Of a DNA stretch of 64,000 nt, positions 52,859 through 62,369 are shown in pieces. Position numbers and translations under genes: made by a program. The notes below the pieces were generated by a model, which ran no database searches, was not told the origin of the DNA, and worked only from the letters and a program-made list of their open reading frames with translations. The DNA comes from Bacteroidota bacterium. Lineage in GTDB: Bacteria; Bacteroidota; Bacteroidia; Bacteroidales; JAAAOM01. The first letter of the stretch is position 1; each line of letters opens with the position of its first letter. Location: positions 1-64,000 of the forward strand of contig JAAAOM010000019.1 of the NCBI GenBank assembly GCA_009908855.1. Reading direction: 5' to 3'.

Positions 52859-54289
52859 TCAGTGCTCCCGAAGGGTAAAAGCATAGTTATAACTTACCCC
52901 TAAACCAACATTGTCTCCGTACATATCTCCTTCATCAAAAGCCAAATTAAGAACCAACCGATGTTTTAACTGAAATATATACGTGAGTTTAATAAAAGTG
53001 CTCAATTGATTTTTGACAGGATTAAAATTACGGCTATGTGTGCCCTTATTTTGGGAGAATGCTGTACGCCATTCATAATCAACCGGACCAGTCGACCCGG
53101 TAATTCCTAAATAATAAACAATTACACGCGTATTCTCAAATTTGATATTCTCATCGCCAAAGTAAAATGGAGAAGTAATAAACGGACTGCCAATGGTATA
53201 TCGGTAATACGACCAACCATTGCGGTATAATGAGTTATTAAAATAGTTGTCATTCCCGGGTTGTTCTCCTCTTACATGTTTACTACCCGACTGATAGGTT
53301 GTTTTAATGTACTCCAAAACAACTTTACGAACGGTATTGATATTTTTGAACCGTACGGATAAACCCCATAACCCATCCTTGTTCAATTTACGCCGATAAC
53401 CCGATTTGTCTTCAAATATGGATTGATAATAACCGGCAACATGCATTGGTCTGATATCAGCTTCAAGGCGCCAGTTCCAGGAACCCAAATGATTACCAAC
53501 CCGGTTATATCGCTCATTATCCGGCAGTGATGTATCACTGCTATCGGCATTACCTGCCATCAATATTTCGAAAAAGGTATCAAAATCTGACGGAAACCGA
53601 CCAAGATCAGGATTTGAAGATATACCTCCCCATTGGGTATAGTGATCCAGGCCACCCGAAATATTCACCGGTAAATCACCTCCCAGCTTCACATAAAAGT
53701 TTTTATGATGCAGCCATACCCTTTCAACATATCTGTTACGTTCAAACCAACCATGTTCAATAATGCCTTTTAACTGTATATACCCACGTGAAAAAGGCAG
53801 GTCAGTCCATCCGGCGCTACCCAAACCAATTCGGGGTATATGCCTGGTGTTATTAGCATACAACAAATACCCGGAGCTCAGGGTTGAATCACCATTTCCC
53901 ACATATTGATCATACCTTCCGGCTAATAATTCAATCATGTATAACCTGGTTTTAATATACGCCTTTTGCAGCCAGATATTATTATAGTCATCATGGGTTC
54001 CCATATTCAATTCCAGGCCATAATTCACTTTAAATAGGGCGCTATCTGATTTTTCAGGACTTTGTAGAGATAATGCGGTCAAAAAATTATGCTGATTATT
54101 CTCATACCGACCGTTCTGGCCATTGATAAAAAAAAAGGGCGCCTGTTCACCCGTTGAGCTATATCCGCCCGTTTCGATTTGTAAACGCGGATTCCATTGA
54201 GCATAGACATCCAATGCATAAAATATCAACAACAAAAGGCAACAATGCCTTACAGGTAAAATATGCGCTAATCTCTTTAATTGATACAC
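52859..54289 (-). CDS. Capsule assembly Wzi-family outer-membrane protein
   Basis: Predicted outer-membrane beta-barrel of 476 residues that helps retain or assemble capsule at the cell surface. A signal peptide covers about residues 1-31 (ending DVYAQ). Wzi-family features include a GRYDQYVGNGDSTLSSGYLL segment, IQLKGIIEHGWFERNRYVER (HGWF motif) and FYVKLGGDLPVNISGGLDHY followed by TQWGG. The C-terminus ends in amphipathic strands (VGLGVSYNYAFTLREH). Its neighbours at 51989 and 54347 are membrane proteins of the capsule-synthesis type, supporting the assignment. Confidence 0.88.
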   Translation of the reverse strand: MYQLKRLAHILPVRHCCLLLLIFYALDVYAQWNPRLQIETGGYSSTGEQAPFFFINGQNGRYENNQHNFLTALSLQSPEKSDSALFKVNYGLELNMGTHDDYNNIWLQKAYIKTRLYMIELLAGRYDQYVGNGDSTLSSGYLLYANNTRHIPRIGLGSAGWTDLPFSRGYIQLKGIIEHGWFERNRYVERVWLHHKNFYVKLGGDLPVNISGGLDHYTQWGGISSNPDLGRFPSDFDTFFEILMAGNADSSDTSLPDNERYNRVGNHLGSWNWRLEADIRPMHVAGYYQSIFEDKSGYRRKLNKDGLWGLSVRFKNINTVRKVVLEYIKTTYQSGSKHVRGEQPGNDNYFNNSLYRNGWSYYRYTIGSPFITSPFYFGDENIKFENTRVIVYYLGITGSTGPVDYEWRTAFSQNKGTHSRNFNPVKNQLSTFIKLTYIFQLKHRLVLNLAFDEGDMYGDNVGLGVSYNYAFTLREH

Positions 54290-54346
54290 CAGGTAAAATT
54301 ATAATTTGTTTGAAGATAGGTGGTGAGTGCCATTGTGGGTATTAAA

Positions 54347-54913
54347 TCAAATATGTTCAAGTCTTTTTAACTGTTTCAATATATTGTTTTCTTCCCTTCT
54401 TTGATAAAAAAGCAACATTTTTAGCGTTAAAATAAAGGATTTAAGCACATTATAAGAAGTATAGGTTTTCGTTTTTAATATTTTCATAAAAGCATTCATT
54501 ACCGACCATCCAATGATCTGAAAAAGAATTATGAAATTTGTAAATGCAACAAAATCAATCAGCCATACCGAGTTCGGAAAAAGATTGACCCGGTATTGTT
54601 GAAGATGCCATAAATTAACACCCAAAATCAACAAGCTCGATATCAATGAAAACAAAAATACCTTGAAAATATCAGTGCTGTTCAATGATTTAACAGGGTG
54701 TGTATAGCGTAATGTAAGCATATAAGATGGAATTTTTAGTACCAGAAAAACAATACCGATGATTAACCAATCGGAACGGTAAACTTCAGGAATTTGAAAC
54801 CCAAATCGAACCAAAAAAGAAAAAACCAGTGTTAACAGGCTTGCGACCATAAATACGGTGTACAACGATAACTTTTTTAGAACAGAAATATAATTCATTG
54901 ATTTATTTCTCAT
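54347..54913 (-). CDS. Short membrane protein resembling the CapD/FlaA1 N-terminus
   Basis: About 188 residues from the ATG at 54911-54913 (54898 and 54940 are alternatives). Four hydrophobic helices: YTVFMVASLLTLVFSFLVRF, WLIIGIVFLVLKIPSYMLTL, IFKVFLFSLISSLLILGVNL and IDFVAFTNFIILFQIIGWSV. The layout, including FSFLVRFG and the LRYTHPVKSLNSTDIFKV loop, resembles the transmembrane module of CapD-like proteins, but no Rossmann or SDR domain follows. It is unclear whether it is a decayed gene or a functional stand-alone module. It lies 57 bp upstream of wzi in the same direction. Confidence 0.65.
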   Translation of the reverse strand: MRNKSMNYISVLKKLSLYTVFMVASLLTLVFSFLVRFGFQIPEVYRSDWLIIGIVFLVLKIPSYMLTLRYTHPVKSLNSTDIFKVFLFSLISSLLILGVNLWHLQQYRVNLFPNSVWLIDFVAFTNFIILFQIIGWSVMNAFMKILKTKTYTSYNVLKSFILTLKMLLFYQRREENNILKQLKRLEHI

Positions 54914-55135
54914 AGTCCGTAATTGGTTTTTGCATAACAAACATACTATTATAGTAACACCCTAAACTGTCAAGACCCTAACAGTAATTTAAAATATTTT
55001 TTTACCATACACTACGGCTGTTTAACCTATCTGTAAAAATTGAGGTACTGAATTAAAATTACATAAAATTTTGATTAATAACTACTAACGTCCATAAATG
55101 TATCAACAAAATTTACGTTGATACAAAAAAAAAGT

Positions 55136-55169
55136 TATAAAAAAACCATCTTTTGAATTCAAAGATGGT
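55136..55169 (-). terminator. Intrinsic terminator after tRNA-Asn
   Basis: On the minus strand AACCATCTTT (55169-55160) pairs with AAAGATGGTT (55152-55143) around a 7-nt loop, followed by a T run. It ends the tRNA-Asn transcript. Confidence 0.88.
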
Positions 55170-55172
55170 TTG

Positions 55173-55247
55173 GCTCCCCCTCCAGGACTTGAACCTGGGA
55201 CCCTCTGATTAACAGTCAGATGCTCTAACCAACTGAGCTAAGGAGGA
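55173..55247 (-). tRNA. tRNA-Asn (GUU)
   Basis: Cloverleaf of 75 nt on the minus strand. The acceptor TCCTCCT pairs with AGGGGGA, discriminator G. The anticodon stem-loop TCTGA-CTGTTAA-TCAGA gives anticodon GTT. The T arm is CCAGG-TTCAAGT-CCTGG. The bases after the discriminator are CCA (55172-55170), so the 3' CCA appears to be encoded, unlike in tRNA-Gln here. Confidence 0.97.
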
Positions 55248-55269
55248 ATGTGTTTTTTTAATGTGCCGG

Positions 55270-55300
55270 CAAAAATAATAGGTTTTCTTTAATTAACCAA
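55270..55300 (-). promoter_or_regulatory. Promoter of tRNA-Asn
   Basis: On the minus strand TTG (55300-55298), a 20 bp spacer and TATTTTTG (55277-55270) match the Bacteroidota consensus. Start ~55263, 16 nt before the tRNA. Confidence 0.75.
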
Positions 55301-55308
55301 TATCTTTG
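55301..55308 (+). promoter_or_regulatory. -7 element of the adenosine kinase promoter
   Basis: TATCTTTG on the plus strand predicts a start near 55315 and a ~35-nt leader. It abuts the -33 element of the divergent tRNA-Asn promoter, so the two promoters may compete for polymerase. Confidence 0.6.
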
Positions 55309-55349
55309 CACAAAAAGATAACAGACGAACCAAAAACAATTAATTTATT

Positions 55350-56339
55350 ATGAGTTCAAAAAAGGTATTAGGAATAGGAAACGCATTAGTTGATATCTTA
55401 ACACCCATTAAATCAGATGATTTATTACAGGATTTTTCACTACCCAAAGGCAGTATGCAATTGGTTGAAGACGATACAAAAGCCAATATACTTCAACAAA
55501 CATCTTCACTGCCATCAGAAAAAGCATCAGGTGGATCAGCAGCCAATACGATTCATGGCCTGGCAAAACTAAAAGTGGATACATCCTTTATCGGTAAGGT
55601 AGGACAAGATGATTTAGGCCAATTATACAAAAACGATATGGTTGAGGCAGGTATTCATCCATTGCTTAAAACCAGTGATGTTACTTCAACAGGTACGGCC
55701 ATAGCATTTGTATCCGAAGACTCTGAGCGAACATTTGCCACTTATCTGGGAGCGGCCATAGAAGTATCATCGCATGACCTTACACCCGATCAGTTTATTG
55801 GATATGATTATTTCTACATTGAAGGATATTTGGTACAAAACCACGACTTGATTGAAACAGCCGTTAAAATGGCCAAAGAAAACGGATTGCAGGTGGTTTT
55901 GGATTTAGCAAGTTTTAATGTGGTTGAAGGTAATCTTGATTTCCTGCAATACATTGTAAAAGAATATGTAAATATCATTTTCGCCAACGAAGAGGAAGCC
56001 AAAAGTTTTACCGGCAAGGAACCGAAAGAAGCACTGAATGCACTGGCAGAAATTGTGGATATTGCGGTTGTAAAAATAGGCAGCCAGGGTTCACTTATCA
56101 AATCCGGTAGCCAGCAATACGAAGTGGTCACCATTAAGGTTAATGCTGTTGATACAACCGGTGCAGGTGACCAATATGCAGCCGGTTTTTTATATGGGTT
56201 AATCAATGATCAGTCGTTAGAAGTATGCGGAAAAATTGGTGCATTGATGGCCGGTACCGTGATTGAATCGATCGGCGGCCGTATTAAGCCTGAAGTGTGG
56301 GATGGATTATATCCGAACATCCAAAAACTAATGAATTAG
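55350..56339 (+). CDS. Adenosine kinase-like PfkB-family kinase
   Basis: Sugar/nucleoside kinase of 329 residues. The N-terminal GIGNALVDILTPI and EKASGGSAANTIHGLAKL match the PfkB signature 1 region with the GG switch. The C-terminal signature 2 is NAVDTTGAGDQYAAGFLYGL with the catalytic Asp of DTTGAGD. The substrate-binding layout (GIHPLLKTSDVTSTGTAIAF) is like the adenosine kinase subgroup rather than ribokinase. It would recycle adenosine to AMP. It is a single-gene unit with its own promoter and a terminator ~25 bp downstream. Confidence 0.88.
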   Translation: MSSKKVLGIGNALVDILTPIKSDDLLQDFSLPKGSMQLVEDDTKANILQQTSSLPSEKASGGSAANTIHGLAKLKVDTSFIGKVGQDDLGQLYKNDMVEAGIHPLLKTSDVTSTGTAIAFVSEDSERTFATYLGAAIEVSSHDLTPDQFIGYDYFYIEGYLVQNHDLIETAVKMAKENGLQVVLDLASFNVVEGNLDFLQYIVKEYVNIIFANEEEAKSFTGKEPKEALNALAEIVDIAVVKIGSQGSLIKSGSQQYEVVTIKVNAVDTTGAGDQYAAGFLYGLINDQSLEVCGKIGALMAGTVIESIGGRIKPEVWDGLYPNIQKLMN

Positions 56340-56363
56340 GCAATAGCCCACGTTAAGCCGCCC

Positions 56364-56413
56364 GGACGCAAACAAGAATATATTTTCAAGACATTGCGTC
56401 CAGGTGTCTTTTT
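56364..56413 (+). terminator. Intrinsic terminator after the adenosine kinase gene
   Basis: GGACGCAA (56364-56371) pairs with TTGCGTCC (56394-56401) around a 22-nt loop, followed by AGGTG and TCTTTTT. It may also terminate the convergent macroglobulin transcript in part. Confidence 0.6.
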
Positions 56414-56458
56414 ACATTAAATATTTATGGTCAACCTTCATGAGAGGTACGGTACTGA

Positions 56459-59400
56459 TTATTTTTGTTCTGTTACGCTTACCTCCATACCTTTTGTACG
56501 ACTGTAAATCGTATTGTTATACATTTCTTCACATAATACTGCCGGCAAATAGTATTGACCGCGATATGCAGCATTTAAATATACTGCAAATGATTTGGAC
56601 TGTCCTGCATTTAAACCGAAGTATTGATAAACGCGGTCGTCACGTATATCCGTATAATCCGGTGAGCTATAGCGATCGGAGCTTCCGACCTGATCCATGC
56701 GTGTGTTATGAATTTCCCATCCGGAAGGAAAAATTTGCGTCAATGCCATATCCTGGTATTTTTCTAAGGAGGGATTATTAACCGTTACCACAACCTTAAA
56801 ATTGGTTCCCTGTTCCAACGAAACAGGGTTAACGGGATTATCGTTCATATCCAAATAACGTACCTGCATATTCAGATTCTTTGATTTTGCTTCTTCCGTT
56901 TTTCTGGCAGGCACTCCGGTATTCACTATACGTGCAAATAACAACTTATTACCGTTGTTTTTAAGGTATACCGAACTATGAATGTTTTTTTCCATAGGAA
57001 TATCTATTTGCACAAAAGGCTTATTGGTACGTGCTTTTTTAACCTTTTCGGTATTCAGCTTATAATCGAAATTCAAACTTTCTTCCCCTTTTTTGGTAAC
57101 GGCAAATTTCGACATGACCATTAAACAATAAGCAGTGGTTTGTGTACTCATCCAACGTGAAGAATTGAGTTCATTGGCAATGCGTTGTGATAAGGATGCG
57201 ATTCGTTCCTGATCATTCAGTAACAGTAGTGTTTCCAACATCATAGCCATATCGCGTGTAGCCGAGCCATAGGTATACCGGGAAACCGATTGAACCGGAA
57301 CATCCGTGCTCATATTTGCTGTCAATGAACGGGCAATTTTTTCCTGGCCCGCCAGGGCATAAGCCGATGCCAGAATCCATTTGGTCTGAACTGATAGGTT
57401 ATTGCTTTGACGCAACCGGTTCATAGCGCCCATCTGATATTCACCGGCCAGGGCTAATGTATATAACCGATAAGCCTGTGTTTGTCCATGTCCGTTGTAC
57501 AAGGCTGACCATTTACGCGCCTGTCTTTTTTGATACTGTACCCATTGGTTTTTCATACCTGAAGGCAATTCATATCCCTTTTTTTCCGCTTCAATCATAA
57601 AATGGCCAATGTAAGAGGAAGCCCAGTCGTTGGCATTGGCATGCCCGGGCCAATAAGCAAATCCCCCATCGCGAGTGATAAAGCTTTTTAAGCGGTTTAT
57701 ACCGGCTTGAACATTTTTATTGGCCCGCAACAAAACACCGGCTTCATCTTCCAGTATATCCTCCAGGTAAATTTGCGGGAAAACCGCTGATGCAACTTGC
57801 TCGGCACAGCCATGCGGGTAGCGCAACAAATATTTTAACCGCCGATCCAGATCAATTGGCGGAATGCTTGAAATTTCCAATACCCCGGTGTTTGTTCCCT
57901 TTACACCCACCAATGCAAACTCTTTGCTCCAGGATTCAGCCGGTTCAACGGTTTCACTAATCACTTCAGTAACCGGTGGATTGGGATTGCGCACCTGCAA
58001 CTCGATGTTATAGCGTGATATATACTTTCCGCTTTTGGCAATTACCTCGGCTGTGGCTATACCCACCCGGGGAGGTACTGTAAAATGAAAATTAACAACG
58101 CGTTCTCCCGGTTTTAAAAAGGAAACCGATTTTTTACCAGGCCCTGAATGCACAAGCAGACTGTTTGTGTTAACCTGCACTTCAACCGATTCGATACCTT
58201 CTTCCATCGCAAAAACAGTTACCGGAAGCTCCACTTTTTCCTCAGGCCCCAATACCCGTGGCAAAGTTGCCAATACCATCACCGGCTTTTTTACCGGTGT
58301 TACCTTATCAGCCGTTCCATAAGCACCATGATTGCCGGCAATTACCATTGTTTTTACTGATCCCACGTAATTGGGCATGGTGAATGAATGGTTGTTAGAC
58401 TTATTGGCATTTAAGGCAAACGGCCCTTTAAACAGAACAACAGGTTTGAAACGATTGGCTCGTTTTCCGGCTTCAGGCATTTCTTCATCCAATCCGCCGC
58501 CAATACTAAATATTCCGTCAATTCGGCCTCCGTAAGCACCCAATACATAATCATAAATATCCCAGGTTTTAACACCCAGGGCTTCGTGAGCATAAAAATG
58601 CTTCCACGGATCGGGTGTTTGAAAACGGGTTATGTCCAGTAATCCTTCATCTACAATGGCAATGGTATATGTCATTTTCTGACCTGATTTTTCTGAAATA
58701 TTGACAGTAAACGGCTTTTCAGGCTCCAGTTTTTGGGGCATTTTAATTACCGGTTTCAGAATTGTATTGGGATCGATAACTGTAAGCGGAATGACGCCAT
58801 AAGTACGAATGGGTAGATCATTTTTTGTTTGTGCATGCGGTTGAATCATGGTAACATGTACATAGAAATTAGGCGCCATTTCCGGGATAATGTCAATACC
58901 CACAAGTGTGTCGGTTTGAATGTTTTCAACCCAAAATGCCTTTAACACATTTGATCCGTTTTCGAGACTCACGAGCGCCCTTGCACCATCAGAAGCCGGC
59001 AGGTTGATGTAAGCACGCTCCCCTACATTGTATTTTTCCTTATCAGCATTAAACACCAACATGGATGCTGCACCGGGTTGGTCATCACGATTCCTGGACC
59101 TCCGGCCCGGCCAGTCGACATAAAACACCTTTCCTGTGGCATGCCCTGTAGCAGGATCGTAAATTCTTAAAAAATACCGACCCCAGTCGGCTTTATTAAC
59201 GTTGAACCGAAAAACCCCCTTCCCGTTGCCATCGGTACTAACAACCTTTTCTGCCATTAGCTCGGTATATTCATTTCCTTCATAGGAAGCCAGGTTATCG
59301 GATGTTGCATTCCACCACCAACGCCATTGAATACGATACAGGGATGCTTTTAAATTATTTTTGGCTACCGGCCGGCCTTTCTCGGTAAGGGTTATAATAT

Positions 59401-62005
59401 CAGCACTATGTTGCTTATCAGTAACAAGGGCATAACTGTTAGTTGGTTGCGGTAATTTAAGCCCCACGTAACCCGAATAAGGAGAATACGGAATTGAAAA
59501 GCGATCCACACTAAACGCACCGCTTTTCTCATACACACGGGTAGAAAAAAATGCATTGAGCATACCGGGAGCTGTTCTATCGGGATCAATGGTCCCTCTT
59601 ACAAACACGGTTCCATCCTGATTGGTAGTACCCTTAAAAAAAGCTTTTTCCTCCGGATGAAATTCCCTGGATGGATCGGTAAAATTGTAATTCTTATACT
59701 CCTTAAATGATGTTGAATGACTGCTGAGTGTGTAATTCACTTCTACATCAAGGTCTCTGGCAGCAGCACCGTGAAGCCAGTTGACCTGCATTTTTGAATT
59801 TATGCCGGCATCGGATGAATACAATTTATCTTTTCCCAAGTCAAGTTCTATTTTCAGTCGATTGGGTTTCACCGTTTCAATGCGCAGCGATTTGGTAAAT
59901 TCTATTCCGCCCAGTTGTACGCGTGCATGATAATAACCGGTAATTGCATCCGGTTCGGTATGGGTTTGAAAATGGTAAAACCCGTTCATACCCTCAAATA
60001 ATACTTTGCGGTCAACGCGTTTGCCCCTGGGGTCAATTAATTCAAAAGAAAGTGGTTGCTTTTTGGGCAGTCGGTTTTGTTTATCTTCAATAATGCATGT
60101 TAAAAACAATGTGTCACCCGGGCGCCATACACCGCGATCGCCATAAATAAAACCTTTAACCCCTTGTTGCACTACATCACCTGAAACATCAAATTTACTG
60201 AGTGAAAGTGAGGAACCATCATCGAGTCGTAAATAACCACGCTGCTTATCTTTTTTGGCAATCAACAAAAAAGGAGCGGAATTAAATTGATCGATATAGG
60301 CCATTCCATTTTCACCGGTTTCGGCATCGGTAATTTTCTGTTGCTGGTAATTAAGAATTTCGATTTTTACATTTTGGATGGGCCTGGTTGATTTCAGGTC
60401 GGTAATCACAACCTGCATGGAACCATTATTGGCTTTTTTGGTAATAATCCCCAGGTTGGAAGCCAGCACATTCTGCGCCACAAAATTATGCTTACGGTAA
60501 TATGAATGTGAACAGGGATCATCGCGGTCACGCCAATTGTAATTGTATTGATAATCGTTATAATAATAACTGTTCCAGGCATCCCAATAGGAAGTTTGTT
60601 CCATTTTCATTTCTTCCTTAATTTGGGAATCGGTAATTTCTTCTTCATTGTCGGTATCACCATCGCAACCAAACAGTGAATAGGCTTTACGAAATCCGAT
60701 TTCTACCCGGTAAATGGCACCGGGATCCGGTTTTATGATATTGGCCAGATCCAATGAAAAGGTATTCCATGCACCCAGGTCAACCGGATTTTGCGAAACC
60801 AGGTCAATTTTTTCTTTAGCAATCAGTCGTCCCACACGTTTTAACTGGCGATTGCCGCGCATCTCATTTATCTGCAGAAATTGTGCAATGTTTTTTTCAT
60901 AGAGCTGAACTATTTTTACATCCACCGCTTTCAGGTTAACAGCCTCAAAGGGTAATAATAATTGTTCTGATTGTGGCATGATAACCCCGTTTGAAACCAG
61001 TTTCACCGCTGGTTTTAACGCCTCGAAATTAATAAGTAATTCCTGTGATTCAGGAAAGGGATAATCCAGCACATTCCGAATACCTTTTTCCACATGCAGG
61101 GTATATTCACCCGATTGCCGTACCGATGGATAAATCCGAATTAAGTTGTTATCAACTTCAAAACTTAAATCGGTCTGATTAGACAGCCAAATAAGTCCTT
61201 CAAGATTTTGTTCCTTTATCGGGTCAGAAAACCTTAAATTAAGGTACTGGGTAGGTTGATGAACAATTTGTATATCCAAAATCTCAAAATCGCTCAGTGA
61301 TGGAATGTGTACAGATTTATTCCCTTTGATATCCAGGTTAATCGGATTCCCGTTCCATTCAATCACAACCTCACTTTTTTCCTCCCGGCGCTTTACACTG
61401 TCAATAATGAAATGAAAAGTTGTTGGGTTTTCACCCTGAAACCATTGAATGGGTAAAGATTTATTTTTCTGCCGGGCCTGCATCACCTTTTTTAACCTGT
61501 TGATGTCCATCACATCCGCTGTTCGTACAATTCCATTTATTTTGTTATGCACAAGATCGGTAATACGGTATGTACTATATCCTTCAACCTCAACCATAAA
61601 TGATTGCTGCAACGTGCTGAAAGAAAATTCAAATTGCCTGTATGGTTTATCTACCTTAAAAATCTTATCTAAATGAAAAGTAACCTGATATACCTCACCG
61701 GAAGCCATTTTTTCGTTAGGGCGAAACTCAACCGTATGCTTATCAACCCAATAAGCCGAGCCACTGATTTTTGGCTGTATGTCGAAATATTTCTCATTCA
61801 CGGCCACCGCCGGGTCAACATCAAAGGGCACTTCATTTACCAGGCTAACCCGTATATCGGATTCGGCCGATACCACTCCCGAAGTGAAGGCAGATATATA
61901 ATTCATGAAGGCAGGATCGGGTTCAATGTGTTTTTCATTCCTGAACCATTTACAACCGGTTACAAGGAAGGAAAATATGACAAGATACAATACATATTTG
62001 CTCAT
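56459..62005 (-). CDS. Alpha-2-macroglobulin family lipoprotein
   Basis: Very large envelope lipoprotein (1848 residues) expected to trap invading proteases in the periplasm. The signal peptide ends at a lipobox (FLVTGC, Cys18). Many MG-type beta domains follow; the bait and central region is VYRPGDTLFL-like (GVWRPGDTLFLTCIIEDKQN), with TIAIVDEGLLDITRF later. The thioester motif is retained: YPHGCAEQVASAVFPQIYL, with CAEQ near residue 1397. The C-terminal alpha-helical thioester domain has GGFAYWPGHANANDWASSYI. A Tyr/Asn-rich insert (YYYNDYQYNYNWRDRDDPC) lies near residue 490. The usual partner PbpC is not in the window. Confidence 0.93.
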   Translation of the reverse strand: MSKYVLYLVIFSFLVTGCKWFRNEKHIEPDPAFMNYISAFTSGVVSAESDIRVSLVNEVPFDVDPAVAVNEKYFDIQPKISGSAYWVDKHTVEFRPNEKMASGEVYQVTFHLDKIFKVDKPYRQFEFSFSTLQQSFMVEVEGYSTYRITDLVHNKINGIVRTADVMDINRLKKVMQARQKNKSLPIQWFQGENPTTFHFIIDSVKRREEKSEVVIEWNGNPINLDIKGNKSVHIPSLSDFEILDIQIVHQPTQYLNLRFSDPIKEQNLEGLIWLSNQTDLSFEVDNNLIRIYPSVRQSGEYTLHVEKGIRNVLDYPFPESQELLINFEALKPAVKLVSNGVIMPQSEQLLLPFEAVNLKAVDVKIVQLYEKNIAQFLQINEMRGNRQLKRVGRLIAKEKIDLVSQNPVDLGAWNTFSLDLANIIKPDPGAIYRVEIGFRKAYSLFGCDGDTDNEEEITDSQIKEEMKMEQTSYWDAWNSYYYNDYQYNYNWRDRDDPCSHSYYRKHNFVAQNVLASNLGIITKKANNGSMQVVITDLKSTRPIQNVKIEILNYQQQKITDAETGENGMAYIDQFNSAPFLLIAKKDKQRGYLRLDDGSSLSLSKFDVSGDVVQQGVKGFIYGDRGVWRPGDTLFLTCIIEDKQNRLPKKQPLSFELIDPRGKRVDRKVLFEGMNGFYHFQTHTEPDAITGYYHARVQLGGIEFTKSLRIETVKPNRLKIELDLGKDKLYSSDAGINSKMQVNWLHGAAARDLDVEVNYTLSSHSTSFKEYKNYNFTDPSREFHPEEKAFFKGTTNQDGTVFVRGTIDPDRTAPGMLNAFFSTRVYEKSGAFSVDRFSIPYSPYSGYVGLKLPQPTNSYALVTDKQHSADIITLTEKGRPVAKNNLKASLYRIQWRWWWNATSDNLASYEGNEYTELMAEKVVSTDGNGKGVFRFNVNKADWGRYFLRIYDPATGHATGKVFYVDWPGRRSRNRDDQPGAASMLVFNADKEKYNVGERAYINLPASDGARALVSLENGSNVLKAFWVENIQTDTLVGIDIIPEMAPNFYVHVTMIQPHAQTKNDLPIRTYGVIPLTVIDPNTILKPVIKMPQKLEPEKPFTVNISEKSGQKMTYTIAIVDEGLLDITRFQTPDPWKHFYAHEALGVKTWDIYDYVLGAYGGRIDGIFSIGGGLDEEMPEAGKRANRFKPVVLFKGPFALNANKSNNHSFTMPNYVGSVKTMVIAGNHGAYGTADKVTPVKKPVMVLATLPRVLGPEEKVELPVTVFAMEEGIESVEVQVNTNSLLVHSGPGKKSVSFLKPGERVVNFHFTVPPRVGIATAEVIAKSGKYISRYNIELQVRNPNPPVTEVISETVEPAESWSKEFALVGVKGTNTGVLEISSIPPIDLDRRLKYLLRYPHGCAEQVASAVFPQIYLEDILEDEAGVLLRANKNVQAGINRLKSFITRDGGFAYWPGHANANDWASSYIGHFMIEAEKKGYELPSGMKNQWVQYQKRQARKWSALYNGHGQTQAYRLYTLALAGEYQMGAMNRLRQSNNLSVQTKWILASAYALAGQEKIARSLTANMSTDVPVQSVSRYTYGSATRDMAMMLETLLLLNDQERIASLSQRIANELNSSRWMSTQTTAYCLMVMSKFAVTKKGEESLNFDYKLNTEKVKKARTNKPFVQIDIPMEKNIHSSVYLKNNGNKLLFARIVNTGVPARKTEEAKSKNLNMQVRYLDMNDNPVNPVSLEQGTNFKVVVTVNNPSLEKYQDMALTQIFPSGWEIHNTRMDQVGSSDRYSSPDYTDIRDDRVYQYFGLNAGQSKSFAVYLNAAYRGQYYLPAVLCEEMYNNTIYSRTKGMEVSVTEQK

Positions 62006-62250
62006 TGACAGTTATTTAAATATTTAATATACCAGCACAATAATATTTTCAAGATAAGAAATTCGGTTTATTGTTATCATAAAATTAAGGTAAAGTTTAT
62101 GGTTGAGGATGTAAGGAGAGGCTGAAAAGCCATTCCGCATGGAATACATTGAAATATTCCCGATGCATTACTGCTATTTATTACAATGGTATCATTCACA
62201 ATACATGCCTTTTTGTCATTACAGCAATAAAAATACTGTCTTTTTGTCTT

Positions 62251-62268
62251 GTTTTGGCAATCCAAAAC
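62251..62268. promoter_or_regulatory. Perfect inverted repeat upstream of hsp20
   Basis: GTTTTGG and CCAAAAC are perfectly complementary 7-mers separated by CAAT, centred ~110 bp before hsp20 and ~35 bp before the sigma-54-like site. It is a candidate binding site for a dimeric regulator. It is not followed by a T run. Confidence 0.4.
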
Positions 62269-62293
62269 TGACAAATTTTACAGTCTAACCCTT

Positions 62294-62309
62294 TGGCATT
62301 GAAGTTGAA
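62294..62309 (+). promoter_or_regulatory. Sigma-54-like promoter candidate for hsp20
   Basis: TGGCATTGAAGTTGAA matches the sigma-54 pattern TGGCAY-R-N4-TTGCW in order and spacing, except A for the C of the -12 GC. It is a weak call without a recognised activator in the window. Confidence 0.3.
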
Positions 62310-62369
62310 AGAGGTAAAATGAAAGTAAATAAAAAAATGTTAAACTAAAAATTATAGGAGGGTTTAGCC

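Larger units (their letters stand above)
62006..62369. other. Divergent intergenic region, 364 bp
   Basis: This lies between the macroglobulin and hsp20 starts. It contains the inverted repeat GTTTTGG-CAAT-CCAAAAC (62251-62268), a smaller ATTCC-GCAT-GGAAT hairpin near 62133, and a sigma-54-like sequence at 62294-62309. I see no TAnnTTTG box for hsp20 and only near-matches for the macroglobulin gene. Short ORFs here have no recognisable content. Confidence 0.5.

Noticed and set aside
56404-56781. 125-codon plus-strand ORF at the macroglobulin 3' end
   Set aside because: Mostly antisense to the macroglobulin gene and overlapping the adenosine kinase terminator; no family features.
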